Of a DNA stretch of 64,000 bases, positions 17,575 through 29,700 are shown piece after piece. The translations under genes were made by a program, and so were the position numbers. Origin of the DNA: Acanthosepion lycidas. Its lineage: Eukaryota; Mollusca; Cephalopoda; Sepiida; Sepiidae. The stretch is from NCBI GenBank assembly GCA_963932145.1, contig OZ010588.1:101774512-101838511 (forward strand), given 5' to 3'. How positions within the stretch are numbered: position 1 is the first letter of the stretch; every line of letters begins with the position of its first letter. The notes beneath the pieces are model-generated. The model did no database searches, was not told the DNA's origin, and was given only the letters and a program-made list of their open reading frames with translations.

Positions 17575-19623
17575 ATGGCCGACGAAGCCAGTCGGTCAAA
17601 TGTGAAGAAAGACCTGTTCGGTTCGGCGGCGAAAGCTGACCCGCCGGAGAAACCGACAAAGAAGCAGGCTAACACTAGCCCAAGTTTGAAAAAAGGTGCT
17701 AGTGTCTCGAAAAAAGACACTAGCAAAAATGTAGAAGTGCCCAAGGAGGCACAAGTCAAGACCGCCGAGGAATTGCCCTCATGTTGGAAGTCCCCCCCAA
17801 GTTGTATCTTGAACATGGCGGATTTCTTGGATAAGGCGAAGGGGTACGCCCATCTTGTTAATAAAGATGGGTTCGTCGATATTGTCCAAGAACTCGATGT
17901 GTTCTCAAAAAGAATGGTGACCATTTTTGTGGTGGATAAGAAAACTAGAAAGATTTGTCGCTCCACAAAAGAAACAGTGATTAAATCACTTTTGTCCCTG
18001 GGGATAAAACCCCAAAGAGTAATAAAGGGTAGAGGGTTCTTCATGTGGGACATTCTGCTACCCACCCCAGAAGATTGCCTGGCCATGGCCAAGAAAGAGC
18101 TAATTACGAAGGATTTTATCATCAGAACGGAGTATGAGGGCCGCAGGCGGACTAGGGTAGCCGTCTTTGAAGTTCCTCCTCAAATTTCGGGAGAGCTCCT
18201 GGCTGCATTTTTTTTGCAGTTCGGCCAAATTTTAGGGGCTCTCTCCGACAATTTGAACGGGGGATGGACTTTTGACATAATGCTCGACCAGAAGGCCTTC
18301 AAGTCCGTCCCCAACTGTTTGGAGTATGGCGACCGGAAAATGCCGGTCATAGTGACCGGTAGAAGACCAACTTGCTGGAGGTGTGGAGAGACTGGTCACC
18401 TTTCCTCCTCCTGCCCAGGAAAGAAGGCCCCTGGAGTTCCGGTCGCTGGCGACCAAAATCCCCCCTTGGCCGAGAAGCTAAAATCCGCGGCGCCTGTAGT
18501 GGGCCTAGCTGCGAGGCGGACCGGTGAGGAAAATCCCCCGGTTGGGCCTAGTCCCTCATTACCCCCGAAGCCGACGCCTGCCACAAGTGTGGATAAGGAG
18601 AAGGAGGAGGGGGAATGGCGCCTCGTAGTTAGAGGCAAGGGGAAGACCCAAACAGCGGTTCTTCAGTCCCAACATGACACCAGGGACAATGTCACCTACA
18701 GCCCCATTCCCTCTACCAGCTCCGAGGGCGACGCCTCGGCGTCTTACGAATCCAAAGCAACCGAAGCGCAAAAACTCAATGAACCGGGCTGGAGGAGGAT
18801 TTTAGACATCAAAAAGCTAAAAGACAAACTGGATGCAACGCGGGCTAAAAAGCAAAAATCGCTGGGGGCACCGGGCCCCCTATCCTCTGCCCCGTCTTCC
18901 CCTTCTGCATCAAAAAAATCGTTCTCTAAACCAGCTCCGCCCAAATCTGTATCCAACTCACCGGCTAAATCTCTACATTCGTCCAAACCTTCACCGGTGA
19001 GGACGCCGTCCGGATGGACCCCTTCAACTACTCCTAATGTCACACCAATGGTTACTCCCATTCATTCACCACTTAAAAAAAGGTACAGAAGTCCGGACTC
19101 GCAAACAACTACTGACAAGAAGAAAAAAAAGCTCAAGCCTCCTTATTTCCCTGGGGAAGACGTCTGCCGCGTATCCCGGGACCAGGCGGAAAGGGTTTTC
19201 GGGCAGACTCGAAACCCTAAAGAGCTGAAAATTCTGTGGAATTTTAAAAAGATCAACGATACAGATGTGGAGATGCCCGAAAATTTCCCTTCCGCACAAA
19301 GAGTACTGACCGTAATCAGAACGGGCCCGGGTACGCGGGAGATTTGGGGCATGATAGAGGAGGCCCAGTCGTCGCTCAAAATGGTGCCCCCAGCTGCCTA
19401 TCTTCTTGACCCCGAATCAAATGAATCTGATCAAAAGCTGAAAGGGAGGGTCCCAGTTTTTGTTCACCCATCCCTTTATAGAGCCCTGAAACTCACCTAC
19501 CCCTCGGACATCGGCGGCTTGTCTCAGGACGATACCGTCGAAAATGAGATGGCGTCCGGATCTATGGGACGAGCTGTCGGTGTCCTCACCCCAGCCATGT
19601 TCTATCCTGAAGGACAACCCTAA
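17575..19623 (+). CDS. ORF1 gag-like protein (682 aa), unit 3
   Basis: The frame is intact and matches the unit 2 protein except for Arg408 in place of Lys408 (GWRR for GWRK), a conservative change in a basic linker. The CCHC knuckle is intact and the ATG has the same strong context. Confidence 0.9.
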   Translation: MADEASRSNVKKDLFGSAAKADPPEKPTKKQANTSPSLKKGASVSKKDTSKNVEVPKEAQVKTAEELPSCWKSPPSCILNMADFLDKAKGYAHLVNKDGFVDIVQELDVFSKRMVTIFVVDKKTRKICRSTKETVIKSLLSLGIKPQRVIKGRGFFMWDILLPTPEDCLAMAKKELITKDFIIRTEYEGRRRTRVAVFEVPPQISGELLAAFFLQFGQILGALSDNLNGGWTFDIMLDQKAFKSVPNCLEYGDRKMPVIVTGRRPTCWRCGETGHLSSSCPGKKAPGVPVAGDQNPPLAEKLKSAAPVVGLAARRTGEENPPVGPSPSLPPKPTPATSVDKEKEEGEWRLVVRGKGKTQTAVLQSQHDTRDNVTYSPIPSTSSEGDASASYESKATEAQKLNEPGWRRILDIKKLKDKLDATRAKKQKSLGAPGPLSSAPSSPSASKKSFSKPAPPKSVSNSPAKSLHSSKPSPVRTPSGWTPSTTPNVTPMVTPIHSPLKKRYRSPDSQTTTDKKKKKLKPPYFPGEDVCRVSRDQAERVFGQTRNPKELKILWNFKKINDTDVEMPENFPSAQRVLTVIRTGPGTREIWGMIEEAQSSLKMVPPAAYLLDPESNESDQKLKGRVPVFVHPSLYRALKLTYPSDIGGLSQDDTVENEMASGSMGRAVGVLTPAMFYPEGQP

Positions 19624-19634
19624 TCGGCTTGACA

Positions 19635-22600
19635 ATGGCTCTCTGGTTAGCTAGTTTAAATGTCCGGGGCGTGAGGTCCGAGTCTCGCAGAGCGAGGCTC
19701 ACTCGTGATCTTCAGCGCCTCGGGGTGAATGTATGTTGTATACAAGAGACCCGTTTTTCTTCTCATGATCGTGAGGACATACTGTCTAAGGGGTTCGCCG
19801 TTTATTCAGCCTGTTTTGATGGTCGTTCGAGGGGTGTCTCTTGGCTAGTGAGCAAGTCTTTGAAGGCTGCTTGTACCCTTGTCTTCGCGGATCCGGCGGG
19901 CAGACTTTGCGTGCTGGATGTTACCATAAAGGATAAGGTTCTACGTCTCATTGGGGTTTATGCGCCCAATAGCCATTCCGAGCGGCCTGCTTTGTTTCGG
20001 CAGATCGCGCCCTTCTTGACGACGTCTCGTCGGGTAGTTTTAGCGGGGGATTGGAATGCCGTCCTTGACCCCGATATAGATCGGATAGGGCATAAACAAG
20101 GTACTAACAACCCGGATGTGAAACCATTTCGGGACTTTATCGATGAGTTTGATCTTGTCGATAAGTTCCGGAATGAACACCCTCGGGAGGTAGCATGGAC
20201 TTGGACAAATAGTGGCAACTCGGCTCCCGGGACGCTTGCGAGCTACCTGGACCGGGTCTTAGTTAGGAGAGTCGATGTAGGGCTCTTAGGCTGTCCAAGT
20301 TTCCATTATATAGTTTATACGGATCATAGGCTTGTCCGGGTCCGTGTAAACTTAGATAAGCCTAAGGTTAGATTGGCTGGTTACTGGAAATTGAACTGTT
20401 CCCTTTTTGGTGATCAGGGTTTCCGGGACCAGCTGCTACTAATGATCCAAAGGGAATTGACGGGTGCGGTTGTGGGAAATGCCTGGTGGGGCAAATTAAA
20501 ATCCCATATTCGAACGTTTGCTGCCGATTTTAGTCGTCGACTCAATCTAGATAGATTAGCGGCGCAAACTGCTTTAGAAGATAAAGTCGATCGGGCAGTG
20601 AAATCCCGTGTTAGTGGGGACATAGCCTTAGCTAAGGCAGAGTTGTCCTCCTTGCTTATCAAGAAGGATCAAGCTCTGGTAGTTAGGGCTAGGTTAAAAA
20701 GAATGTCTTCTGAGGCAACGAATATGGCCGCTGAACTGCGTGCAGAGGAAAATCGAAGCGCGTCTAAGCGACATATCGCATGCGTCACGTTGCCGGATAA
20801 GCGGACCGTGACTACAAACGCGGGCATATGTGAGGTGTTTCGGGACTACTTTCAGGATCTTTTCACCAGGGAGCCCGGTCTGAGCTCTGCTCAGTTCGAC
20901 GCCTATTTAGCTGACTTTCCCTGCCTTTCGGCAGCTGAAGCGGCTAGGTGCGAGGGTCCCATTACAGAGTCGGAGATCTGGGAAGCGCTGAAGCAGGTTG
21001 GCCTGGATAAGTCTCCGGGATTAGATGGTCTTCCCTACGAAGTGTACTTGAGGTTGTCGCACGTTTTTGTTCCTTTGCTGGAACTGATTTACAACCACTG
21101 GATGAAGCAGGGGTCTTTACCCCAACGCTTCACCAGGGGTGTGATCAAGTTGCTGCGTAAGGACAAGGGCGGTGGGGATGGTTTAGGGAACTTTCGCCCT
21201 TTAACGATGTTAAACACTGACTTAAAGATTTTGGCGAAGATCTTAGCCAACCGTTTGCAGCTTGTCCTGTCTAGTCTGATTGGCCCCGAACAGACTTGTG
21301 CTGTGAAGGGCAGGACTATTCAGGATAACCTTCACATGGTACGCTTGATCTTAGAAAAAGTCGACAGTGAAGCCGCGCTGATCAATTTAGATCAGTCCAA
21401 GGCCTTCGATAGGGTTGACCATCGATTTCTGGAGGCTGTCCTTTCGGCTGCCGGTTTCAGAGCCGACTTTCGCTCCTGGATCCGACTTTTGTATGCGACC
21501 CCCGGTGCGCTGGTGGAAGTGAATGGCGTAAGATCGAAGCCTTTCGTATTGTCTCGCTCCATTCGTCAAGGTTGTCCGCTCTCGCCTCTGCTTTACGTTC
21601 TTGCGTTGGAACCATTCCTTCGCAAGTTGAAGGCAAATCCGGTCCTGCGCGGAATTTCCCTGCCTGGGGCTTCCACCTCAGCCAGGTATTCTGCCTATGC
21701 TGACGACGTTTCGGTTCTTGTGTCGAGCAGAGCCGAGATTGACGAAGTCAGCAAAGAGATCAGTGGGTATGAGATGGTGACAGGGGCCAAGATCAACCGC
21801 GATAAGTCTGTGGGCTTGCGGTTGGGTGCGTGGAAGGGAGTTTCTCTTCCCGGACCTTTCCTCTGGACGGATGGGCCGATCAAGATACTCGGCGTCTGGT
21901 TCGGTCCTGATCTCCAGTTGGAAATGAATTGGTCGGAGGTGCAGGGGAAGGCCGAGATCGCGGTTAAACTGTGGTCTCGGAGGAGACTTTCCCTGAAGGG
22001 AAGGGCGGAGGTATGTGTTTCACACATATATCCGATACTCCTTTACCGACTTTCTGTGCTTCCGCTCCCGTATGCCAGACTAATGTCATTAGTCCGGACC
22101 TTGTTCTCCTTTTTGTGGAGAGACAAGGCCCCTATGGTAACTCGCGAGATCTGTTGCCTTCATCCCTCTGAGGGCGGTCTGGGTATGCCTAGCATTGAGA
22201 TTCGTCAATATATGCTTCGCATTACCTTTCTAGACCGAATGTGTCGCGGATTGGATGAGGTGGGCACCTTTTGGAAAGAAGATGTCCGAAAACATTTCCC
22301 ATCCCTGAGAAGTGTGCACTCGTGCGAGGAGGAGGCCGGCCGTAGACCTCGTGCCGAGTGTGCCTTCTACCGCGAATGTCGTAGTGCTTTGAAGCTCCTT
22401 TTACGGACGTCGGATGGCCTCTCCGACGCCCAGGCGTTGTCTCGTAAGGCATTGTATCGATTGTTAGTTAGGGGGTCCGTTCAAGATGATCTGATCGACG
22501 AGCTCGGTCTTACGAAGCAGGAGGCTCGCTCGATGTGGCCTTGGGCGCCTGGGTTGAAATGTCTCAATAACGATGAGGCATCACTCACCTGGCTGATGAT

Positions 22601-23093
22601 TCGTGAGGCCCTCTGGGTCGGCAAGAGACTCTGTTCAGCAGGTTTGGAGAAATATCCAAACTGTCGTCGCTGCACTGGCGAAGTCGAGACCATTGGTCAC
22701 GCCTTTTTTCAGTGCAAGACGGTAGTGCCGTTGTGCAAGTTTGTTGAAGGCCTCATGGTTCGCATGCTGCAGGGAAAGTTCTTTGTCCTGGAAGCCAGTT
22801 CTGTTTGTAGCAATGTGGTGTCGCAGTTGACGAAGGCTGAACACTATGTGTTCTGTTGCTTACTAGGGATTATGAGAGTCGTGATTTGGACGACGCGTCA
22901 GAAGGGATTCCATGAGGGCGAGAAGTTCACCTCTTCCCAACTGATCTTGTACTTTAAGCATCAGCTTAAAGTCAAGATTAGGACGGAAAGGCGGCGGCTC
23001 ACCTCATCGGAATTTGGCAAAAGGTGGGTGAATCTTGCGCGAATGTGTAGAGTGAAAGGGGCTGACCTAGAGTGGCACTTGGACGTCGGTTAG
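19635..23093 (+). CDS. ORF2 endonuclease-reverse transcriptase (1152 aa), unit 3
   Basis: The frame is intact from ATG 19635 to TAG. All endonuclease residues, YADD and the C-terminal zinc motif are present. It has Ile36, Tyr57 and Ile549, where unit 1 has Leu, Phe and Val. The protein appears identical to that of unit 4, which makes it close to the array consensus. Confidence 0.93.
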   Translation: MALWLASLNVRGVRSESRRARLTRDLQRLGVNVCCIQETRFSSHDREDILSKGFAVYSACFDGRSRGVSWLVSKSLKAACTLVFADPAGRLCVLDVTIKDKVLRLIGVYAPNSHSERPALFRQIAPFLTTSRRVVLAGDWNAVLDPDIDRIGHKQGTNNPDVKPFRDFIDEFDLVDKFRNEHPREVAWTWTNSGNSAPGTLASYLDRVLVRRVDVGLLGCPSFHYIVYTDHRLVRVRVNLDKPKVRLAGYWKLNCSLFGDQGFRDQLLLMIQRELTGAVVGNAWWGKLKSHIRTFAADFSRRLNLDRLAAQTALEDKVDRAVKSRVSGDIALAKAELSSLLIKKDQALVVRARLKRMSSEATNMAAELRAEENRSASKRHIACVTLPDKRTVTTNAGICEVFRDYFQDLFTREPGLSSAQFDAYLADFPCLSAAEAARCEGPITESEIWEALKQVGLDKSPGLDGLPYEVYLRLSHVFVPLLELIYNHWMKQGSLPQRFTRGVIKLLRKDKGGGDGLGNFRPLTMLNTDLKILAKILANRLQLVLSSLIGPEQTCAVKGRTIQDNLHMVRLILEKVDSEAALINLDQSKAFDRVDHRFLEAVLSAAGFRADFRSWIRLLYATPGALVEVNGVRSKPFVLSRSIRQGCPLSPLLYVLALEPFLRKLKANPVLRGISLPGASTSARYSAYADDVSVLVSSRAEIDEVSKEISGYEMVTGAKINRDKSVGLRLGAWKGVSLPGPFLWTDGPIKILGVWFGPDLQLEMNWSEVQGKAEIAVKLWSRRRLSLKGRAEVCVSHIYPILLYRLSVLPLPYARLMSLVRTLFSFLWRDKAPMVTREICCLHPSEGGLGMPSIEIRQYMLRITFLDRMCRGLDEVGTFWKEDVRKHFPSLRSVHSCEEEAGRRPRAECAFYRECRSALKLLLRTSDGLSDAQALSRKALYRLLVRGSVQDDLIDELGLTKQEARSMWPWAPGLKCLNNDEASLTWLMIREALWVGKRLCSAGLEKYPNCRRCTGEVETIGHAFFQCKTVVPLCKFVEGLMVRMLQGKFFVLEASSVCSNVVSQLTKAEHYVFCCLLGIMRVVIWTTRQKGFHEGEKFTSSQLILYFKHQLKVKIRTERRRLTSSEFGKRWVNLARMCRVKGADLEWHLDVG

Positions 23094-23860
23094 GTACAGG
23101 ATTTGTCCTAACAGGGTTGAACATAGGCAACCCACCCTGATTTTAGGTTAGACTAGATTTTTGAATTTGAATCTTTAGTTTTCCCTTTTTTCTAGTAAAC
23201 TTAGCTAGGGTATGCATGCGCATTGGTCCCTTTTATTTCTGTTCCTATTTTTTCTTTCGTTTAATTCCCCATCCCCTCCCTCGTTAGGTGGTCAGTGACT
23301 TCAGTTCTCTGGTGGATGCGGGGCGACTTTCGTTTCGTGTGTGTGCTTTTTCGTATTTGTTGTTGTGTATGAATGTGTGAGTGTCTGTGTGAATGCTTGG
23401 AGGAATGAATGTCTTTTCTTATTTTTTCTTAGCCCCGCATTGATTTCGTCTAGTTAACTGATTTTGCTGCCACATTTATGGTTTGTGGGGGGTTTTATTA
23501 CTAACACAGTTTTGTTTAGTTTTATTGTAAATAATTTAAAAGTCATATTGTACATAATCATTTGGGGTTCTTTTTAAAAAAATTGTTATTTTATGACCCT
23601 CCCCCCACGAACAATATTTGTACATAAGGGGACTAGTTAGGACTTCATGGAGAATTTGAGGCGTTATGGTGGACGTGGTAAGAAAGGTAGGAGTGAATGT
23701 GTTGTTTTGGTGATTGCAATATTGTTGGTTTGTTTGGGTCCGTGTCTGGGACTAGCTAAGTTTAGATTTAAGACAGAAGAAGACCGTCATTCCCCATCCC
23801 CCTTTTAGGCCTTGTGCCACATTTTATACATAACATTTGTATAAATAAATATCTTTACAC
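23094..23860 (+). other. 3' UTR of unit 3
   Basis: It is 767 bp. The terminal hairpin at 23823-23845 keeps both 8-base arms, but the loop is TAACATT rather than TAAAATTT. TATAAATA is at 23840-23847. Confidence 0.75.
23647..23808 (+). CDS. ORF3 candidate, unit 3
   Basis: This is a 53-codon frame with Ala24. It is the third amino acid seen at this codon (Glu, Gly, Ala), all by change at the second base. Confidence 0.28.
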   Translation: MENLRRYGGRGKKGRSECVVLVIAILLVCLGPCLGLAKFRFKTEEDRHSPSPF

Positions 23861-24655
23861 GCTGTCTCCGAGTTACGTTATCCGTCTTTTTGTGACCAGT
23901 TTTTTTTGAACTTGTATAATTGTAATTTTTTGTGTTGCACAGCGACAAACTTGTTTTTTTTTGGCCACGAGGAATTGTTTGGCGACCTTTTGTGGATTTA
24001 ACGATATTTTTGAACACACCAAGACATTTTGCTAAGTTTTAATTTTTTATTATTCCATTTCTTTTATTTGTTTTTTATTTTTTGGGGGCTTCGGCCCACA
24101 TAATTTTTTATTTTTTTATTTTTTTTGTTGTTAAAAAAAAATAAGTACATTTTAAGAAAAAAAGAAAAAGAAAACCTTATTTTTTATTTCGTTTTTATTT
24201 TTTTTACCCATTTTCATTTTATTAGCGACTTCGGTCGCATTCTTTTCCTTTTTGGTTTGACTAGTTTGTTTTTCTTGTGTTTTTAGTTTATTTTCTTTAG
24301 CGGCTTCGGCCGCAAACTTTTATTTTTTTCTTCTGGTTACAAACCAGACTTTTTCTTTTTGTACTGTTTATTTGAATTTTTTGAAAAAAAAAGAGAAAGG
24401 AGTTTTTGTTTTTTCTTTTATTTTCGGCAGCCTTTGAGCGCCATCTTTATTTTTTAATCTTACTCCTTTTTTATTTCTTTCTGTTTGTGCAAGTTTGTTC
24501 ATTTTATTTTATTTTTGTCTTTGCTATTTTATTTACTGGTTCATCCAGGCTTTTTCTTTATTTGTTTAATTTTTTTTTTTTTTTTTTTTTTTTATCCCTC
24601 TCTCCCAACTCCTTTCCACAACTTCCGCAGTTGGAAGTCTCAAATTTAATTCACC
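23861..24655 (+). other. 5' UTR of unit 4
   Basis: UUCG hairpins are at 24086-24097, 24225-24238 and 24300-24313. The poly(T) run is about 24 (24570-24593). The remainder is as in unit 2. Confidence 0.75.
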
Positions 24656-26704
24656 ATGGCCGACGAAGCCAGTCGGTCAAATGTGAAGAAAGACCTGTTC
24701 GGTTCGGCGGCGAAAGCTGACCCGCCGGAGAAACCGACAAAGAAGCAGGCTAACACTAGCCCAAGTTTGAAAAAAGGTGCTAGTGTCTCGAAAAAAGACA
24801 CTAGCAAAAATGTAGAAGTGCCCAAGGAGGCACAAGTCAAGACCGCCGAGGAATTGCCCTCATGTTGGAAGTCCCCCCCAAGTTGTATCTTGAACATGGC
24901 GGATTTCTTGGATAAGGCGAAGGGGTACGCCCATCTTGTTAATAAAGATGGGTTCGTCGATATTGTCCAAGAACTCGATGTGTTCTCAAAAAGAATGGTG
25001 ACCATTTTTGTGGTGGATAAGAAAACTAGAAAGATTTGTCGCTCCACAAAAGAAACAGTGATTAAATCACTTTTGTCCCTGGGGATAAAACCCCAAAGAG
25101 TAATAAAGGGTAGAGGGTTCTTCATGTGGGACATTCTGCTACCCACCCCAGAAGATTGCCTGGCCATGGCCAAGAAAGAGCTAATTACGAAGGATTTTAT
25201 CATCAGAACGGAGTATGAGGGCCGCAGGCGGACTAGGGTAGCCGTCTTTGAAGTTCCTCCTCAAATTTCGGGAGAGCTCCTGGCTGCATTTTTTTTGCAG
25301 TTCGGCCAAATTTTAGGGGCTCTCTCCGACAATTTGAACGGGGGATGGACTTTTGACATAATGCTCGACCAGAAGGCCTTCAAGTCCGTCCCCAACTGTT
25401 TGGAGTATGGCGACCGGAAAATGCCGGTCATAGTGACCGGTAGAAGACCAACTTGCTGGAGGTGTGGAGAGACTGGTCACCTTTCCTCCTCCTGCCCAGG
25501 AAAGAAGGCCCCTGGAGTTCCGGTCGCTGGCGACCAAAATCCCCCCTTGGCCGAGAAGCTAAAATCCGCGGCGCCTGTAGTGGGCCTAGCTGCGAGGCGG
25601 ACCGGTGAGGAAAATCCCCCGGTTGGGCCTAGTCCCTCATTACCCCCGAAGCCGACGCCTGCCACAAGTGTGGATAAGGAGAAGGAGGAGGGGGAATGGC
25701 GCCTCGTAGTTAGAGGCAAGGGGAAGACCCAAACAGCGGTTCTTCAGTCCCAACATGACACCAGGGACAATGTCACCTACAGCCCCATTCCCTCTACCAG
25801 CTCCGAGGGCGACGCCTCGGCGTCTTACGAATCCAAAGCAACCGAAGCGCAAAAACTCAATGAACCGGGCTGGAGGAAGATTTTAGACATCAAAAAGCTA
25901 AAAGACAAACTGGATGCAACGCGGGCTAAAAAGCAAAAATCGCTGGGGGCACCGGGCCCCCTATCCTCTGCCCCGTCTTCCCCTTCTGCATCAAAAAAAT
26001 CGTTCTCTAAACCAGCTCCGCCCAAATCTGTATCCAACTCACCGGCTAAATCTCTACATTCGTCCAAACCTTCACCGGTGAGGACGCCGTCCGGATGGAC
26101 CCCTTCAACTACTCCTAATGTCACACCAATGGTTACTCCCATTCATTCACCACTTAAAAAAAGGTACAGAAGTCCGGACTCGCAAACAACTACTGACAAG
26201 AAGAAAAAAAAGCTCAAGCCTCCTTATTTCCCTGGGGAAGACGTCTGCCGCGTATCCCGGGACCAGGCGGAAAGGGTTTTCGGGCAGACTCGAAACCCTA
26301 AAGAGCTGAAAATTCTGTGGAATTTTAAAAAGATCAACGATACAGATGTGGAGATGCCCGAAAATTTCCCTTCCGCACAAAGAGTACTGACCGTAATCAG
26401 AACGGGCCCGGGTACGCGGGAGATTTGGGGCATGATAGAGGAGGCCCAGTCGTCGCTCAAAATGGTGCCCCCAGCTGCCTATCTTCTTGACCCCGAATCA
26501 AATGAATCTGATCAAAAGCTGAAAGGGAGGGTCCCAGTTTTTGTTCACCCATCCCTTTATAGAGCCCTGAAACTCACCTACCCCTCGGACATCGGCGGCT
26601 TGTCTCAGGACGATACCGTCGAAAATGAGATGGCGTCCGGATCTATGGGACGAGCTGTCGGTGTCCTCACCCCAGCCATGTTCTATCCTGAAGGACAACC
26701 CTAA
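24656..26704 (+). CDS. ORF1 gag-like protein (682 aa), unit 4
   Basis: The frame is intact and the protein appears identical to that of unit 2 over its full length, including the CCHC knuckle and the basic patch at 501-521. This identity 14 kb away supports recent amplification or conversion inside the array. Confidence 0.9.
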   Translation: MADEASRSNVKKDLFGSAAKADPPEKPTKKQANTSPSLKKGASVSKKDTSKNVEVPKEAQVKTAEELPSCWKSPPSCILNMADFLDKAKGYAHLVNKDGFVDIVQELDVFSKRMVTIFVVDKKTRKICRSTKETVIKSLLSLGIKPQRVIKGRGFFMWDILLPTPEDCLAMAKKELITKDFIIRTEYEGRRRTRVAVFEVPPQISGELLAAFFLQFGQILGALSDNLNGGWTFDIMLDQKAFKSVPNCLEYGDRKMPVIVTGRRPTCWRCGETGHLSSSCPGKKAPGVPVAGDQNPPLAEKLKSAAPVVGLAARRTGEENPPVGPSPSLPPKPTPATSVDKEKEEGEWRLVVRGKGKTQTAVLQSQHDTRDNVTYSPIPSTSSEGDASASYESKATEAQKLNEPGWRKILDIKKLKDKLDATRAKKQKSLGAPGPLSSAPSSPSASKKSFSKPAPPKSVSNSPAKSLHSSKPSPVRTPSGWTPSTTPNVTPMVTPIHSPLKKRYRSPDSQTTTDKKKKKLKPPYFPGEDVCRVSRDQAERVFGQTRNPKELKILWNFKKINDTDVEMPENFPSAQRVLTVIRTGPGTREIWGMIEEAQSSLKMVPPAAYLLDPESNESDQKLKGRVPVFVHPSLYRALKLTYPSDIGGLSQDDTVENEMASGSMGRAVGVLTPAMFYPEGQP

Positions 26705-26715
26705 TCGGCTTGACA

Positions 26716-29700
26716 ATGGCTCTCTGGTTAGCTAGTTTAAATGTCCGGGGCGTGAGGTCCGAGTCTCGCAGAGCGAGGCTCACTCGTGATCTTCAGCGCC
26801 TCGGGGTGAATGTATGTTGTATACAAGAGACCCGTTTTTCTTCTCATGATCGTGAGGACATACTGTCTAAGGGGTTCGCCGTTTATTCAGCCTGTTTTGA
26901 TGGTCGTTCGAGGGGTGTCTCTTGGCTAGTGAGCAAGTCTTTGAAGGCTGCTTGTACCCTTGTCTTCGCGGATCCGGCGGGCAGACTTTGCGTGCTGGAT
27001 GTTACCATAAAGGATAAGGTTCTACGTCTCATTGGGGTTTATGCGCCCAATAGCCATTCCGAGCGGCCTGCTTTGTTTCGGCAGATCGCGCCCTTCTTGA
27101 CGACGTCTCGTCGGGTAGTTTTAGCGGGGGATTGGAATGCCGTCCTTGACCCCGATATAGATCGGATAGGGCATAAACAAGGTACTAACAACCCGGATGT
27201 GAAACCATTTCGGGACTTTATCGATGAGTTTGATCTTGTCGATAAGTTCCGGAATGAACACCCTCGGGAGGTAGCATGGACTTGGACAAATAGTGGCAAC
27301 TCGGCTCCCGGGACGCTTGCGAGCTACCTGGACCGGGTCTTAGTTAGGAGAGTCGATGTAGGGCTCTTAGGCTGTCCAAGTTTCCATTATATAGTTTATA
27401 CGGATCATAGGCTTGTCCGGGTCCGTGTAAACTTAGATAAGCCTAAGGTTAGATTGGCTGGTTACTGGAAATTGAACTGTTCCCTTTTTGGTGATCAGGG
27501 TTTCCGGGACCAGCTGCTACTAATGATCCAAAGGGAATTGACGGGTGCGGTTGTGGGAAATGCCTGGTGGGGCAAATTAAAATCCCATATTCGAACGTTT
27601 GCTGCCGATTTTAGTCGTCGACTCAATCTAGATAGATTAGCGGCGCAAACTGCTTTAGAAGATAAAGTCGATCGGGCAGTGAAATCCCGTGTTAGTGGGG
27701 ACATAGCCTTAGCTAAGGCAGAGTTGTCCTCCTTGCTTATCAAGAAGGATCAAGCTCTGGTAGTTAGGGCTAGGTTAAAAAGAATGTCTTCTGAGGCAAC
27801 GAATATGGCCGCTGAACTGCGTGCAGAGGAAAATCGAAGCGCGTCTAAGCGACATATCGCATGCGTCACATTGCCGGATAAGCGGACCGTGACTACAAAC
27901 GCGGGCATATGTGAGGTGTTTCGGGATTACTTTCAGGATCTTTTCACCAGGGAGCCCGGTCTGAGCTCTGCTCAGTTCGACGCCTATTTAGCTGACTTTC
28001 CCTGCCTTTCGGCAGCTGAAGCGGCTAGGTGCGAGGGTCCCATTACAGAGTCGGAGATCTGGGAAGCGCTGAAGCAGGTTGGCCTGGATAAGTCTCCGGG
28101 ATTAGATGGTCTTCCCTACGAAGTGTACTTGAGGTTGTCGCACGTTTTTGTTCCTTTGCTGGAACTGATTTACAACCACTGGATGAAGCAGGGGTCTTTA
28201 CCCCAACGCTTCACCAGGGGTGTGATCAAGTTGCTGCGTAAGGACAAGGGCGGTGGGGATGGGTTAGGGAACTTTCGCCCTTTAACGATGTTAAACACTG
28301 ACTTAAAGATTTTGGCGAAGATCTTAGCCAACCGTTTGCAGCTTGTCCTGTCTAGTCTGATTGGCCCCGAACAGACTTGTGCTGTGAAGGGCAGGACTAT
28401 TCAGGATAACCTTCACATGGTACGCTTGATCTTAGAAAAAGTCGACAGTGAAGCCGCGCTGATCAATTTAGATCAGTCCAAGGCCTTCGATAGGGTTGAC
28501 CATCGATTTCTGGAGGCTGTCCTTTCGGCTGCCGGTTTCAGAGCCGACTTTCGCTCCTGGATCCGACTTTTGTATGCGACCCCCGGTGCGCTGGTGGAAG
28601 TGAATGGCGTAAGATCGAAGCCTTTCGTATTGTCTCGCTCCATTCGTCAAGGTTGTCCGCTCTCGCCTCTGCTTTACGTTCTTGCGTTGGAACCATTCCT
28701 TCGCAAGTTGAAGGCAAATCCGGTCCTGCGCGGAATTTCCCTGCCTGGGGCTTCCACCTCAGCCAGGTATTCTGCCTATGCTGACGACGTTTCGGTTCTT
28801 GTGTCGAGCAGAGCCGAGATTGACGAAGTCAGCAAAGAGATCAGTGGGTATGAGATGGTGACAGGGGCCAAGATCAACCGCGATAAGTCTGTGGGCTTGC
28901 GGTTGGGTGCGTGGAAGGGAGTTTCTCTTCCCGGACCTTTCCTCTGGACGGATGGGCCGATCAAGATACTCGGCGTCTGGTTCGGTCCTGATCTCCAGTT
29001 GGAAATGAATTGGTCGGAGGTGCAGGGGAAGGCCGAGATCGCGGTTAAACTGTGGTCTCGGAGGAGACTTTCCCTGAAGGGAAGGGCGGAGGTATGTGTT
29101 TCACACATATATCCGATACTCCTTTACCGACTTTCTGTGCTTCCGCTCCCGTATGCCAGACTAATGTCATTAGTCCGGACCTTGTTCTCCTTTTTGTGGA
29201 GAGACAAGGCCCCTATGGTAACTCGCGAGATCTGTTGCCTTCATCCCTCTGAGGGCGGTCTGGGTATGCCTAGCATTGAGATTCGTCAATATATGCTTCG
29301 CATTACCTTTCTAGACCGAATGTGTCGCGGATTGGATGAGGTGGGCACCTTTTGGAAAGAAGATGTCCGAAAACATTTCCCATCCCTGAGAAGTGTGCAC
29401 TCGTGCGAGGAGGAGGCCGGCCGTAGACCTCGTGCCGAGTGTGCCTTCTACCGCGAATGTCGTAGTGCTTTGAAGCTCCTTTTACGGACGTCGGATGGCC
29501 TCTCCGACGCCCAGGCGTTGTCTCGTAAGGCATTGTATCGATTGTTAGTTAGGGGGTCCGTTCAAGATGATCTGATCGACGAGCTCGGTCTTACGAAGCA
29601 GGAGGCTCGCTCGATGTGGCCTTGGGCGCCTGGGTTGAAATGTCTCAATAACGATGAGGCATCACTCACCTGGCTGATGATTCGTGAGGCCCTCTGGGTC

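Larger units (their letters stand above)
16769..23860 (+). mobile_element. LINE unit 3 (7092 bp), both ORFs intact
   Basis: This is a complete unit of the 2-3-4 subgroup with no coding lesion. It is the longest unit, mainly because of its poly(T) run. Its sequence is almost the same as units 2 and 4 through the 5' UTR and ORF1. Confidence 0.93.
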